The notes under the pieces: model-generated
Seen by the model: only the letters and a program-made list of their open reading frames with translations
Told to the model about the DNA's origin: nothing
The model's database searches: none
Shown: piece by piece, positions 24,019 to 63,555 of the stretch
Layout: each line of letters opens with the position of its first letter
How positions within the stretch are numbered: position 1 is the stretch's first letter
Position numbers and translations under genes: made by a program
NCBI RefSeq assembly: GCF_042477335.2
Contig: NC_091247.1
Span: 38,925,501 to 38,989,500, forward strand
Direction: 5' to 3'
DNA: 64,000 nucleotides
Source of the DNA: Ovis canadensis
Taxonomy: Eukaryota; Chordata; Mammalia; Artiodactyla; Bovidae

Positions 24019-25098
24019 GTATGTTCTTGGGCAGAGGAGCCACACTGCACACTTAATTCAAGGTCTAGAAGACAGTAAAGGGTCAAGCTGTGGGTGACAC
24101 TGAAGTCTAAAATGAATCAGAAAAAAATGAAGCCAATATACAGCCTTGAGTATGTAAACTGCACTCAGTTTGTTCAGCCCTAGACCAGCTGTAGTCTGAA
24201 GCCCCGCCCACTCCCTTCAATGCCTCCCCTTGGATGCGGTCTCAACCTGTTATGTCCATTCCAAAAACCAAGGGCAAGTGAAAGTATTAGTCACTCAGTG
24301 AGTCTCCTACTCTTTGCCATACTCTGTGTATATTCTAGAGCAGTGCCTCTCAATGGTAGCTTGCATCAGAATCACCTGGAGGGTTTGTTAAAACCAATTA
24401 CTGGATCCCACCTCCCGAGACTGTGGTTTCAGTAGTTCTAATGTGCAGTCTGATAATTCGCATTTCCCACTGTTTCCCATTAGGTTTCTGTCCCTAGTCC
24501 ACACTTCAAAAACTGCTGTCTTAGAAGAAACTGTATATCCTAATAAGATTCTGGAAAATAGATAATGAACTTTGTACTGTGCTCTGGAAACTAGTCAATA
24601 CTCATGTTTCTATAGCAGAAGGCAGCTCTGCACTAAGGTGAGTCTCTGTGCGTGTGCTGAATCCACAAGGCCAGCCTTATCCAGAGCCATACAGACCGCA
24701 CAGAAGGAAGCAGGCAGCTAGCTGGCTGAAGGAAGGCGAGAATCTTCTCAGGGGATGCCACAGGGTGACTTTTGAGCTGGGGCTGGATGGCGAGAAGGAT
24801 TCTGCTGCACGCAACGGGCAGGGTTAGGGATGGGGAACAGCATTCCGCTCTGCAGAATCAGGCAGTGCAAAAGCAGTGCCCACCAAGTGGGAAAAGCAAT
24901 GTATGGATCCGCGCATGCATGCGGAGTCCCTCGTGCTTACCTGACACCTGTGCAGGCATCACAAGAATTTCTACCCACCCTCCAGCCCACTGCCTCACTC
25001 CCCCCCACCATTGCCCAACCTTATGAAAGTAATGGTTTCAAATTCACTCAAAAAAACAAAACATCAAAAACACTCAAAAAAACAAAAACAAAAACATG
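24019..25098. other. Intergenic DNA, no gene recognised
   Basis: Apart from a MER5-like element at 24.3-24.5 kb, I see nothing identifiable. It includes a C/A-rich stretch near 24.95-25.1 kb with A-rich repeats just before BovB. Confidence 0.5.
24339..24521 (+). mobile_element. MER5-like hAT DNA transposon remnant
   Basis: It reads gcagtgcctctcaatggtag, then gcatcagaatcacctggagg near the left end, ctaatgtgcagtctgat internally, and cacttcaaaaactgctgtc at the right. The near-palindromic ends and the atcacctgg phrase are typical of MER5-type elements. Confidence 0.65.
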
Positions 25099-25256
25099 AC
25101 ATCCGGTCCCATCACTTCATGACAAATAGATGGGGAGACAATGGAAACAGTGACAGACTTTATTTTGGGGGGCACCAAAATCACTGCAGATGGTGATGAG
25201 TGCAGTCATGAAACCAAAAGATGCTTGCTCCTTGGAAGAAAAGCTATGACCGACCT
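25099..25256 (+). mobile_element. BovB fragment (sense)
   Basis: A short internal BovB piece from atccggtcccatcacttcat to gaagaaaagctatgacc. It is cut where an antisense BovB begins. Confidence 0.88.
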
Positions 25257-26105
25257 CAGTTCAGTTCAATTGAGTTGCTCAGTCATGTCTGACTCTTTGT
25301 GACTCCATGGACTGCAGCATGCCAGGCCTCCCTGTCCATCACCAACTCCCGGAGTTCACTCAAACTCATGTCCATTGAGTCAATGATGCCATCCAACCAT
25401 CTCATCCTCTGTCATCTTGCCGTCAGTCTTTCCCAGCTTCAGGGTCTTTTCCAGTGAGTCAGTTATTTGCATCAGGTGGCCAAAGTTTTGGAGTTTCAGC
25501 TTCAGCATCAGTTCTTCCAATGAATATTCAAGACTGATTTCCTTTAGGATGGGCTGGTGGGATCTCCTTGCAGTCCAAGGGACTCTCAAGAGCCTTCCCC
25601 AACACCACAGTTCAAAAGCATCAGTTCTTCGGTGCTCACCTTTCTTCATAGCCCAGCTCTCACATTCATACATGACTACTGGGAAAACCATAGCTTTGAC
25701 TAGACAGACCTTTGTAGGCAAAGTAATGTCTCTGCTTTTGAATATGCTGTCTAGATTGGTCATAACTTTTCTTCCAAGTAGCAAGCGTCTTCTAATTTCA
25801 CGGCTGTGTCACCATCTGCTGTGACTTTGGAGCCCCCAAAAATAAAGTCTGACACTGTTTCCACTGTTTCCCCATCTATTTCCCGTGAAGTGATGGGACC
25901 AGATGCCATGATCTTCATTTTCTGAATGTTAAGCTTTAAGCCAACATTTTCATTCTCCACTTTCACTTTCCTCAAGAGGCTTTTTAGTTCCTCTTCACTT
26001 TCTGCCATAAGGGTGGTGTCATCTGCATATCTGAGGTTATTGATATTTCTCCCTGCAATCTTGATTCCAGCTTGTGCTTCATCCAGCCCAGCGTTTCTCA
26101 TGATA
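25257..26105 (-). mobile_element. BovB 3' fragment (antisense)
   Basis: About 850 bases, from the 3' tail at the left to the YIMRNAGLDEAQ region at the right. Minus-strand frames at 25380-25784 and 25760-26101 still read RT C-terminal sequence, including RYADDTTLM. Confidence 0.92.
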
Positions 26106-26270
26106 ACCTGGACAGAGGATGAGATGGTCGGATGGCATCATTGACTCCATGGACATGAGTTTGAGCAAACTCCCAGAGTTGGTGATGGACAGGGAAGCCT
26201 GGCATGCTGCAGTCCATGGAGTTGCAAATAGTCAGACATGATTGAGCGGCTGAACTGAACTGAACTGAAG
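26106..26270 (+). mobile_element. BovB 3' tail (sense)
   Basis: From gacagaggatgagatggtc to ctgaactgaactgaactgaa. It is the inverted partner of 25257-25410, so the cluster can fold into a stem. Confidence 0.9.
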
Positions 26271-26293
26271 TGGTTTCAAATAGCTAGACTCAA

Positions 26294-29200
26294 TGTGGTC
26301 CACTGGAGAAGGGAATGTCAAACCACTTCAGTATTCTTGCCTTGAGAACCCCATGAACAGTATGAAAAGGCAAAATGATAGGATACTGAAAGAGGAACTC
26401 CCCAGGTCAGTAGGTGCCCAATATGCTACTGGAGATCAGTGGAGAAATAACTCTAGAAAGAATGAAGGGATGGAGCCAAAGCAAAAACAATACCCAGCAG
26501 TGGATGTGACTGGTGATAGAAGCAAGGTCCAATGCTGTAAACAGCAATATTGCATAGGAACCTGGAATGTTAGGTCCATGAATCAAGGCAAATTGGAAGT
26601 GGTCAAACAGGAGATGGCAAGAGTGAACGTCAACATTCTAGGAATCAGCGAACTAAAATGGACTGGAATGGGTGAATTTAACTCAGATGACCATTGTATC
26701 TACTACTGTGGGCAGGAATCTCTCAGAAGAAATGGAGTAGCCATCACGGTCAACAAAAGAGTCCAAAATGCAGTACTTGGATGCAATCTCAAAAACAACA
26801 GAATGATCTCTGTTTGTCTCCAAGGCAAACCATTCGATATCATGGTAATCCAAGTCTATGCCCCAACCAGTAACACTGAAGAAGCTGAATTTGAACGGTT
26901 CTATGAAGACGTACAAGACGTTTTAGAACTAACACCCAAAAAAAGATGTCCTTTTCATTATAGGGGACTGGAATGCAAAAGTAGGAAGTCAAGAAACACC
27001 TGGAGTCAAAGGCAAATTTGGCCTTGGAATGCAGAATGAAGCAGGGCAAAGACTAATAGAGTTTTGCCTAGAAAATGCACTGGTCATAGCAAACACCCTC
27101 TTCCAACAACACAAGAGAAGACTCTACACATGGACATCACCAGATGGTCAGCACCGAAATCAGATTGGTTATATTCTTCGCAGCCAACGATGGAGAAGCT
27201 CTATACAGTCAACAAAAACAAGACCAGGAGCTGACTGTGGCTCAGATCATGAACTCCTTATTACCGAATTCAGACTCAAATTGAGAAAGTAGGGAAAACC
27301 GCTAGACCATTCAGATATGACCTAAATCAAATCCCTTATGATTATACAGTGGAAGTGAGAAATAGATTTAAGGGCCTAGATCTGATAGATAGAGTGCCTG
27401 ATGAACTATGGAATGATGTTCGTGACATTGTATAGGAGACAGGGATCAAGATCATCCCCATGGAAAAGAAATGCAAAAAAGCAAAATGGCTGTCTGGGGA
27501 GGCCTTACAAATAGCTGTGAAAAGAAGAGAAGCAAAAAGCAAAGGAGAAAAGGAAAGATATAAGCATCTGAATGCAGAGTTCCAAAGAATAGCAAGAAGA
27601 GATAAGAAAGCCTTCTTCAGCAATCAATGCAAAGAAATAGAGGAAAAGAACAGAATGGGAAAGACTAGAGATCTCTTCAAGAAAATTAGAGATACCAAGG
27701 GAACATTTCATGCAAAGATGGGCTCAATAAAGGACAGAAATGGTATGGACCTAACAGAAGCAGAAGATATTAAGAAGAGCTGGCAAGAATACACAGAAGA
27801 ACTGTACAAAAATGATCTTCACGACCAAGATAATCACAATGGTGTGATCACTCATCTAGAGCCAGACATCCTGGAATGTGAAGTCAAGTGGGCCTTAGGA
27901 AGCATCACTATGAACAAGCTAGTGGAGGTGATGGAATTCCAGTTGAGCTATTTCAAATCCTGAAAGATGATGCTGTGAAAGTGCTGCACTCAATATGCCA
28001 ACACATTTGGAAAGCTCAGCAGTGGCCACAGGACTGGAAAAGGTCAGTTTTCATTCCAATTTCAAAGAAAGGCAATGCCAAAGAATGCTCAAACTACCAC
28101 ACAATTGCACTCATCTCACATGCTAGTAAAGTAATGCTCAAAATTCTCTAAGCCAGGCTTCAGCAATACGTGAACTGTGAACTTCCTAATATTCAAGCTG
28201 GATTTAGAAAATGCAGAGGAACCAGAGATCAAATTTCCAACATCCGCTGGATCATCGAAAAAGCAAGAGAGTTCCAGAAAAACATCTACTTCTGCTTTAT
28301 TGACTATGCTAAAGCCTTTGACTGTGTGGATCACAATAAACTGTGGAAAATTCTGAAAGAGATGGGAATACCAGACCACCTGACCTGCCTCTTGAGAAAT
28401 CTGTATGCAGGTCAGGAAGCAACAGTTAGAACTGGACATGGAACAACAGACTGGTTCCACATAGGAAAAGAAGTGTGTCAAGGCTGTATATTGTCACCCT
28501 GCTTATTTCACTTCTATGCAGAGTACATCATGAGAAACGCTGGGCTGGAAGAAGCACAAGGTGGAATCAAGATTGCAGGGAGAAATATCAATAACCTCGG
28601 ATATGCAGATGACACCACCCTTATGGCAAAGTGAAGAGGAACTAAAAAACCTTTTGATGAAAGTGAAAGAGGAGAGTGAAAAAGTTGGCTTAAAGCTCAA
28701 CATTCAGAAAATGAAGATCATGGCATCTGGTCCCATCACTTCATGGGAAATAGATGGGGAAACAGTGGAAACAGTGTCAGACCTTATTTTTTGGGGCTCC
28801 AAAATCACTGCAGATGGTGACTGCAGTCATGAAATTAAAAGATGCTTACTCCTTGGGAGAAAGTTATGATCAACCTAGACAGCATATTCAAAAACAGAGA
28901 CATTACTTTGCGGACTAAGGTCCGTCTAGTCAAGGCTATGGTTTTTCCTGTGGTCATGTATGGATGTGAGAGTTGGACTGTGAAGAAGCCTAGCGCCGAA
29001 GAACTGATGCTTTTGAACTGTGATTGGAGAAGACTCTTGAGAGTCCCTTGGACTGCAAGGAGATCCAACCAGTCCATTCTGAAGGAGATCAGCCTGGGAT
29101 TTCTTTGGAAGGACTGATGCTAAAGCTGAAACTCTAGTACTTTGGCCACCTCATGTGAAGAGTTGACTCATTGGAAAAGACTCTGATGCTGGGAGGGATT

Positions 29201-29381
29201 GAGGGCAGGAGGAAGAGGGGACGACAGAGAATGAGATGGCTGGATGGCATCACTGACTCGATGGACGTGAATCTGAGTGAACTCCGGGAGTTGGTGATGG
29301 ACAGGGAGGCCTGGAGTGCTGCGATTCATGGGGTCGCAAAGAGTCGGACACGACTGAGCAACTGAACTGAACTGAACTGAA
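26294..29381 (+). mobile_element. BovB LINE, nearly complete, abutting the NFU1 CpG island
   Basis: This is the most complete sense copy (3.1 kb). It begins at tggtccactggagaaggga and ends in the gaactgaactgaactgaa tail, immediately before the NFU1 CpG-rich promoter. The translation shows an APE-type endonuclease (GTWNVRSMNQGKLEVVKQE, then ISELKWTGMGEF) and RT motifs (FIDYAKAFDCVDHNKLW, YADDTTLM). It is inactivated. A seven-A run at 26938-26944 shifts the frame inside the endonuclease, there is an in-frame TAA near 28149, and the RT frame breaks just after YADD, where the copy reads gcaaagtgaagagg. Confidence 0.95.
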
Positions 29382-29570
29382 GCCCGCCGGGCCAGTCCGC
29401 AGCAGCGCCGCGAGCGGCCAGTAGGGTGCGCTATTCCCGGTGCCTTGCCGGATCTCAACTGATCTGCGCCTGCGCTCACGCCTGCGCCGGGCTTCGGCAC
29501 CTCTTCGTAGGCAGGGGGAGGCGGGGGGTTGGGCGAACGTTCTGTCCTACGCCTGCGCACTCGGACTAAG
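29382..29570 (+). promoter_or_regulatory. NFU1: NFU1 CpG-rich promoter and 5' UTR
   Basis: A GC- and CpG-rich block begins right after the BovB tail (gcccgccgggccagtccgc) and runs into exon 1. There is no TATA box. Near-consensus NRF-1-type GCGC repeats occur at 29465-29476 (tgcgcctgcgct), near 29479-29490, and as gcctgcgcac at 29551-29560. NRF-1 commonly drives nuclear genes for mitochondrial proteins. The start site is not determined. Confidence 0.7.
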
Positions 29571-57199
<27,629 letters not shown>

Positions 57200-57318
57200 A
57201 CTCATTTGAGTTTTCTGTGGGCCCTGCAGTTGGACTTGTTGATAATATGTACTAAGCTTTTATTATTAATCTGCTAAGCAACTTGAGGATTAATAAAATA
57301 TGTCCTTTCTTCAGAGAA
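57200..57318 (+). terminator. NFU1: NFU1 3' UTR and poly(A) signal
   Basis: A short 3' UTR of about 120 bases. AATAAA is at 57292-57297, and cleavage is expected about 15-25 bases later. A T/G-rich stretch follows near 57330. Confidence 0.8.
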
Positions 57319-57647
57319 TGATATATAAATATTGCATGTTTGCTTTACCTCATTTGAGTTATTTATAACATCCTGAATCATCTTCTGTACACGTGGATTT
57401 TATCCAGGGATATTTTTATTTTTGTTATTCATTTCTCATGGTTCCTTCTTTGCATAATGTGTGAAGCAGTTTAAAATACATTCCCTACCTCCAATCTGAT
57501 TTATTTACTCTTTACATACAGAAGTAAATAGGGAGAATCTTAAAATATTCTAAAATGGGTTCACTTTTTATGAGATGTTTAAACTACTTTTACTGAACTT
57601 TTACCTTGTTAAACAGTAAACAGTTTTAGTTTTTAAATGATATCTAG
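57319..57647. other. Downstream flank of NFU1
   Basis: AT-rich DNA with no recognised gene or repeat. Confidence 0.5.
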
Positions 57648-57817
57648 TGACTCCCCTGGTGGTCCAGTGATTAAGAATCCACCTTGCAACGTAGGGGATG
57701 CAGTTGGATACCTGATCAGGGAACTAAGACCCCACTTGCCAAGAGCACTTGAGCCTGCATACCACAGTGAAAGTTCCCAAGTCCTGTGATCAAGACCCGA
57801 TACAGCCAAATAAATAA
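57648..57817 (+). mobile_element. Bov-tA SINE
   Basis: The gactcccctggtggtccagt head, the gggaactaagaccccacttg stretch, and an aataaataac end. Confidence 0.9.
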
Positions 57818-58047
57818 CATATTTTTTTAAAATGGTATCTGTCTAGTAGCTCCCAACGTAGTGTTATGTAACTTCCCCCTGAAAGACCAAAAAAAAAAAA
57901 AAAATCATAATGATGAAAACTGATAAAGAACTAAGTCCTAGAATGTAGTCAAAATTTCTATTGATTACAAGAGAGCAGGCTGAATTGAGAAAAACTGCCT
58001 TAGTGTGCCATGCCAGAAATTTCAACAGTTATCTTTCTATTAACATA

Positions 58048-58271
58048 ATGCAAAGAGCCAACTCATTGGAAAAGACCCTGATGCTGGGAAAGATTGAAGG
58101 CGAAAGGAGAAGGGGGCAGCAGAGGATGAGATGGTTAGACAGCATCACCAACTCAGTGGGCATGAATTTGAGCAAACTCCGGGAGATAGTGAAGGACAGG
58201 GAAGCCTGGTGTGCTACAGTCCATGGGGTTGCGATGAGTCAGACACAACTTAGCAACTGAACAACAACAAC
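58048..58271 (+). mobile_element. BovB 3' tail
   Basis: The last 220 bases in sense, from aatgcaaagagccaactc to the caactgaacaacaacaact tail. Confidence 0.9.
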
Positions 58272-58339
58272 TTTCTACCATAGGGGTAACTTTTTTCAGA
58301 TGACCCAAATAGCAAATGACACGTCTCTCTTGTTTTTGA

Positions 58340-58550
58340 TGGTATTTCCCTGGTGGCTCAGATGGTAAAGAATCTGCCTGCAGTGAGGTAGACCTGGGTT
58401 TATTCCTGAGTTGGGAAGATGCCCTGGAGAAGGGAACAGCTACCCACTCCAGTATTCTTGCCTGGAGAATTCCATGGACAGAGGAGCCTGGCAGACTCTA
58501 GTCCATGGGGTCGCAGAGACAGACAGGACTGAGTGACTTTCACTTTCACC
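58340..58550 (+). mobile_element. BOV-A2-type SINE
   Basis: The ggtatttccctggtggctc head, then ctccagtattcttgcctgg, ending gactgagtgactttcac. Confidence 0.92.
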
Positions 58551-59401
58551 TTCTTATTTTTCTATAGGAATTCAGAGACAGCAGTTCATACACAGAATCA
58601 GGAAAGGAAACATAAGTACATTGGATCTTTGGAACTTTCTCCCCCAAAAGTATGGAGATTAACATAGGGATGGAAACAAATAGAACTCCAGCAGTTGTGA
58701 GTGCTGGAAAGGCAAGTTTTTATTTTTGTTCTTTTGGTTCATAGAACTGGGCATTGCTGTTGGAGAATTTGTTTCCTGAGCCATTATAGATGAATTTAGG
58801 TTAGACTTACTTTGGAAATTACTTTGTAAGCTAGGCACAGTAACCTGCCCTTTAGCTGAAGCTACAGGAAATTGAGATTGTGGAGGAGATGTAGTTAATC
58901 AGTCTTGGGTCTGGCCACAAAATAAGTGGCTGAGTTGGGGTGGGAGATTCAGTTACTGAAATATAGGAACTCACAGAACTGAGAGGCCAAGTTACTAGAA
59001 AGATTCTCTGCAAAACGGAGCAGCCATGAAGAACAAGGAGGAAAGGTGGAGAACATTCTCAGCACACAAAGTGTAATCAGAATCTGAAAGCTGTGAAATG
59101 TATTTGGGAACTGCAGGAGGCTAAGTAGGACTTGAATGTGAAGTGGAAGGCCTTAGCTGGAATGGGGCAGAGGTAGGCAGTGCTTTGTGTGGACAACGCT
59201 GTAGAAGTTCTTGGCTGCCCACCCTTCTTTCACCCAAAGAGTTTATGCTGAGGCTTTCTTCTCACTGAGAGGTCTCAGTTACCATTTGCTTGCCCTGTGC
59301 CCAGGGAAGATAGGTCTCAGCTCAGTCACAGGGGATAAATTAGGACTAGTCTAACTCAGTACATCTTAACTCCTTTTTTCTTTGCCAGTCATTAGTCTAA
59401 G
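58551..59401. other. Intergenic DNA, nothing recognised
   Basis: There is no ORF with a known signature and no repeat that I can name. Confidence 0.5.
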
Positions 59402-59587
59402 TATGGACACAGTCATGTCTGACTCTTTGTGACCCCATGGACTATGCAGTTCATGGAATTCTCCAGGCCAGAATACTGGAATGGGTAGCCAGTCCCTTCT
59501 CCAGGGGGTCTTCCCAACCCAGGGACTGAACTCGGGTCTCTGTCATTGCAGGTGGATTCTTTACCAGCTGAGTCACCAGAGAAGCCT
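59402..59587 (-). mobile_element. BOV-A2-type SINE
   Basis: Antisense: gacacagtcatgtctgactc, ctccaggccagaatactgg, and ctgagtcaccagagaagcc. Confidence 0.9.
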
Positions 59588-60644
59588 CTTAAGTATGGAT
59601 ACGTGACCCAACTCTGCCTGTGAACTGAAAGAGAAAGTCTATTAGAAAGTTCTGGAAAGATTGTCTTCCTTGATTGAGAAAGAGGGAAGTTTATATGTAA
59701 AGAAGGCTCTTTGCCTCTCCATTCCATTCCTCCCTGCTAGGTACACTGTAATATGAAGACTTGATGTCCAAGGCTCTGACAGTCAGCTTGTGATCATGAA
59801 AAGCCAGTTTGCTAAGAATGGCAAAGAAGCGGGAGAAAAAAGGAGACCTGGATATCTGAGGACTCTACTGACCTTTGAGCTAGTCCAGGAACCACCCATT
59901 TTCAGAGTATCATGTGAGATAAAAGGTTTTCTTGTTAAAGCTGCTGTTATCAGTTACTCTCTCATTTGAAGCTGGTTGCCTTCTAACAAAGACCCTGGTA
60001 AATCATGGAGAACTTTGTAAGTAATTTTACTACTTAATTATTTGTGGCAGACAGTCCCTAATGTCGATCCTAAAATGACAACAGATTTACATTTTTAACT
60101 AAGCCACTTTTTCAAATATTTTTTCAATCAAATATTAATTTAGGTGTAGATTAATCAGGTGATAGTTTTTTCATTTTGAATGTTTAAGTTATATTTAATT
60201 TCCTCCTCCTGAACAGCCCCAAAGAAAGTAACCATTAGTTGGTTGTTTTTCACTAAAACAAAAATAAAAATTAACCCCTCAAAATGTATAAATTTTTGTT
60301 ACATGAAATATTCTTGAAAGCACTTTATGGGACATTTCAGTATGTATTTGAGACAGAGATTATTGGCCAAAAGTAAAGAGAGCACCTGGAGGATTTTTTG
60401 CTAAACAAAATTAGGGTGAAGCCTATCATGGAAGGAGTAATTTCCCCTCCACCTCTCTTGAGTTCTTATGAGTGGACACATAATTAAACTGATACAAGAT
60501 AGATTAGCTGGAGAAAAAGAAAAAAATTTAATTCTTATAGAAGTCTCATAGCAATGCGACCTAAGAAGTGGCCAAAGCAGTTAGCTTTTATATTTTCAGA
60601 CAAAATACAGAACAAAGAAATTTAAGTTTGGGTGCTTAATTAGT
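59588..60644. other. Intergenic DNA, nothing recognised
   Basis: AT-rich toward the right, with no gene or named repeat seen. Confidence 0.5.
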
Positions 60645-60855
60645 AGGTCTTCCCAGGTGGCTCAGTGTAAAGAATTTGCCTGCTAATACAGGAGATGCAG
60701 GAAATTGGATTCAGTCCTCGAGTTGGGAAGATTCCCTGGAGGAGGAAATGGCAACTCACCCCAGTATCCTTGCCTGCAAAGTCCCACGGACAAAGGAGCC
60801 TGGCAGGCTGCAGTCCATTGCATTGCATTGAACCAGACATGACTGAGCACACAGG
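60645..60855 (+). mobile_element. BOV-A2-type SINE
   Basis: The aggtcttcccaggtggctca head, a cctggaggaggaaatggc stretch, and an end modified by a (TTGCA)n-like run near 60820-60835. Confidence 0.9.
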
Positions 60856-62526
60856 CTCAATTAGTAAGGAAGAAGTTTGGACTTGGGTAGTAAGGTAGTG
60901 GTAAAGTAAAGGAAGGAAGTGACAAGGTTTGTTTAGATAACCCCCTGGTCTGAATTCCCTATCTCTACAGATAAGGATGTCTTCCTGCCTCCCAGTATAG
61001 GAAGGGTACCTGTCACATGGAAGATTTATTTCCTGCTTTCAGGGAGACGAGAGGGTCAAAGAGTCCCTCTTGTAATGGCTATTTCTTAAGTAACTTGAAT
61101 GCAAAATAATATGTCTTTGAGGCATATTTAAGAGGTGCCTGCCTTGAGCCCCAATAAGCCCTAAACAGAATGATGAGCATAAAAGTGGCAAACTTCCACT
61201 GCACATTCACTGTGTGACATGGTTGTAAGCACCTTGTATTTATGAAGTCATTTAATCGTATGAGATGGGTAGCTATTATTGTTTCCATGAGGCACAGAGA
61301 AGAGAAGTACATATTCCATTGCCATAGAACTTAAGGGGAAAAGCCAGGAACATGACCCCCTGGGCATTCTGGTTGCAGAGCCTTTGTATAATACTGTACT
61401 ATTTTGCCTTTAGGGAATTGAACCCATGTACCTTTCCTGAATATTCCTATCTCAGGGAAGGGAAAAAGCATCTCTTGTCTCCACAGCTGCTGCTTTCTAG
61501 TGGACAAACGTCCTTTCCGTCTGTTATTTGCTCCAGACCATTATGGGCCAAAGCAGTGCATATGGTGGACAGTTTTTAATGCAGGAATATGAAGCTAGCT
61601 GCTCTCCAGTCCAGTGGGAATTTACATCCCTTTGTGAGGATAAATTTACACTCCCAGCCTTATGCTCTGCTTCTCCACACCAGAATTATCAATGACAATT
61701 CCACAGGGTGCTTACAGTCTGCAGAATCCACTTTTGGAAGAAACTCCAGAAAACAGTATTTTTCATCACTGTACATGTCTAGCTGTCTTTCAGCTCTAGG
61801 CAGCTCCCTAGAATGGTCCACTTTTATTTTGGCTCTGGTCACATCCTAGAGGACAGAAATAGTAGACAGGACTGGTTAATCTCATGGTGTCCAATTTGTT
61901 GACAGTTTCTTGGCAGTAGAATGAGTTTCTTTCTAGCAGAGGTAGAAAACTTGCCCCAGGTTCTGCCTACTGGGGAAATTTGGAGCCATGCTAGAGGGGA
62001 GTATTGGGAAGTGTGTTCATTGTTCATTCTAGTTGGAGTCAGTACCTCAAGTTTGTCCTCAAACCTGAGGAGTGGACATCTTTTGATTGTGTGTCTTTGG
62101 TGTCCCCTCATTCTTTCCATCCTTTCCTTTTAACACCTTCTACATCTTCCTGACTCCATGTGGCTCTGTCCAATCACCATGTCCTGCCTTCTTTGCAATG
62201 GAAGTGAGGTGTGTGACTCACACTAGACCCATCAGAAGCCTTGCCTAGAATATAAAAAATGAGGATGGAGAAGTAACCTCTGTCCCCTTGGACTGCAAAC
62301 TGGAAATATGTGATTTCAGAGCTGTGGGGGGTCTTTTCCTTCATGATGTCACAGAGAGAGACAGAGTTCTGACATAGTTTGTGTCCCTGGATATAGATGT
62401 ACTTGAAACTCTATCTCTGTCCTTCCAATTACATTAGCCAATAAATCCCCTTCTTCAGCTAGTTTGAGTTTTCTCTAGAAATTTAAAATAAATACATATA
62501 TTCACACTGAGGAAATCAGTAAGGTC
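60856..62526. other. Intergenic DNA with an L2/MIR-like remnant
   Basis: About 61150-61330 carries phrases of L2/MIR type (aagcaccttgtatttatga, gtagctattattgtttcc, gaggcacagagaagagaag). I recognise nothing in the rest. The short frames on both strands near 61.6-62.1 kb have no known domain. GFPT1 would be expected further right by mammalian synteny, but no exon of it is visible. Confidence 0.45.
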
Positions 62527-63004
62527 AACCTTGGATGTATTAGGGTTCTCTAGAAAAACAAAACTATTAGGACAGACAGGGAGAGAAAGAGTGAGAGAGG
62601 AGAGACGGAGGGGAAAAGAGAGAAACAGAACTAATAGGCGCGATAGGAGGAGAGAAAGTGAGAGAGGGAAGAAGGGAGAGAGAGTGAAATTCATTTGAAG
62701 GAATTGGCTCATGCAGTCATGGAGGCTAGCGAGTCCAAAGCATGCAGGATGTGTTCCAGGCTGGAGACAGGGAAGAGCTGATGTTGCAATCCAACTCCAG
62801 TTCCACTGGGGAATTCTTTCTAGCTCTTGGAGGCGGGAGTGTCAGTTCTGTTCAAACTTTTAGCTAACTGGATGAGGCCCATCTATGTAATGGAAGGCAA
62901 TGTGCTTTACTCAAAGTCCACTGAATAAACATCCAGAATATAATATTTTACCAAATATCAGGGCACTCTAGTGCAACCAAATTGACATATAAAATCAACC
63001 ATCA
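62527..63004 (+). mobile_element. Old mammalian interspersed repeat with GA-rich expansion
   Basis: The ends resemble a common old mammalian repeat: tagggttctctagaaaaac at the left, aaggaattggctcatgcag in the middle, tgaggcccatctatgtaatg, and gacatataaaatcaaccatc at the right. A GA-rich low-complexity tract fills 62570-62695. I could not assign the class. Confidence 0.5.
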
Positions 63005-63144
63005 CGGTGGATGAAGTTTGCCTTCATCTCCAACTTCTTTCTGATTCCTCTTCCATATCTCAGCCTCCTCTCTCTGGCATTACCATACCTAATTCCACAT
63101 GCCCTTATATTGTCCCTTTCTTGCCCAGCGTGGTAATTTGTCTG

Positions 63145-63252
63145 GGTGTTCTTGCCCAGAGAATCCCAGGGACGGGGGAGCCTGGTGGGCTGCCGTCTAT
63201 GGGGTCGCATAGAGTCAGACATGACTGAAGCGACTTAGCAGCGGCAGCAGCC
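63145..63252 (+). mobile_element. BOV-A2 monomer
   Basis: ttcttgcccagagaatccca to gcgacttagcagcggcagc, the second monomer only. Confidence 0.9.
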
Positions 63253-63555
63253 TTCCTTCTAATTTTAGAATTATCTTCACTTTATCTCCATCATAACTTT
63301 TATTTCCTCAGGGGCTTTTTTCACACTTGGAATCCAAATGAAAATAATCCCATATTTTCACTCTAAAGTGTAATGGATAATAATGACAATGTAGATCTCC
63401 TTGGGGAGGAAGTAGTGAGTAGTGTTCCACATTAAATATATATGTACAGGTAGAGTTCAGGAAATGTGATAGGGAAGAAGTGAAGGTAATTTTGCACAGG
63501 GAACTTGCTGATTCCCTTTTAATCTTATTTGTGAGTAATTGTCTAGTTCTCTATC
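63253..63555. other. Intergenic DNA, nothing recognised
   Basis: AT-rich spacer between a SINE and BovB. Confidence 0.5.

Noticed and set aside
26293..29117. BovB frames as host or domesticated genes
   Set aside because: They are broken by frameshifts and stops, and have the tails and truncations of ordinary LINE copies.
61352..62133. Exons of GFPT1, the expected next gene
   Set aside because: None of the frames here resemble GFPT1, and I see no pair of splice sites around a conserved segment.
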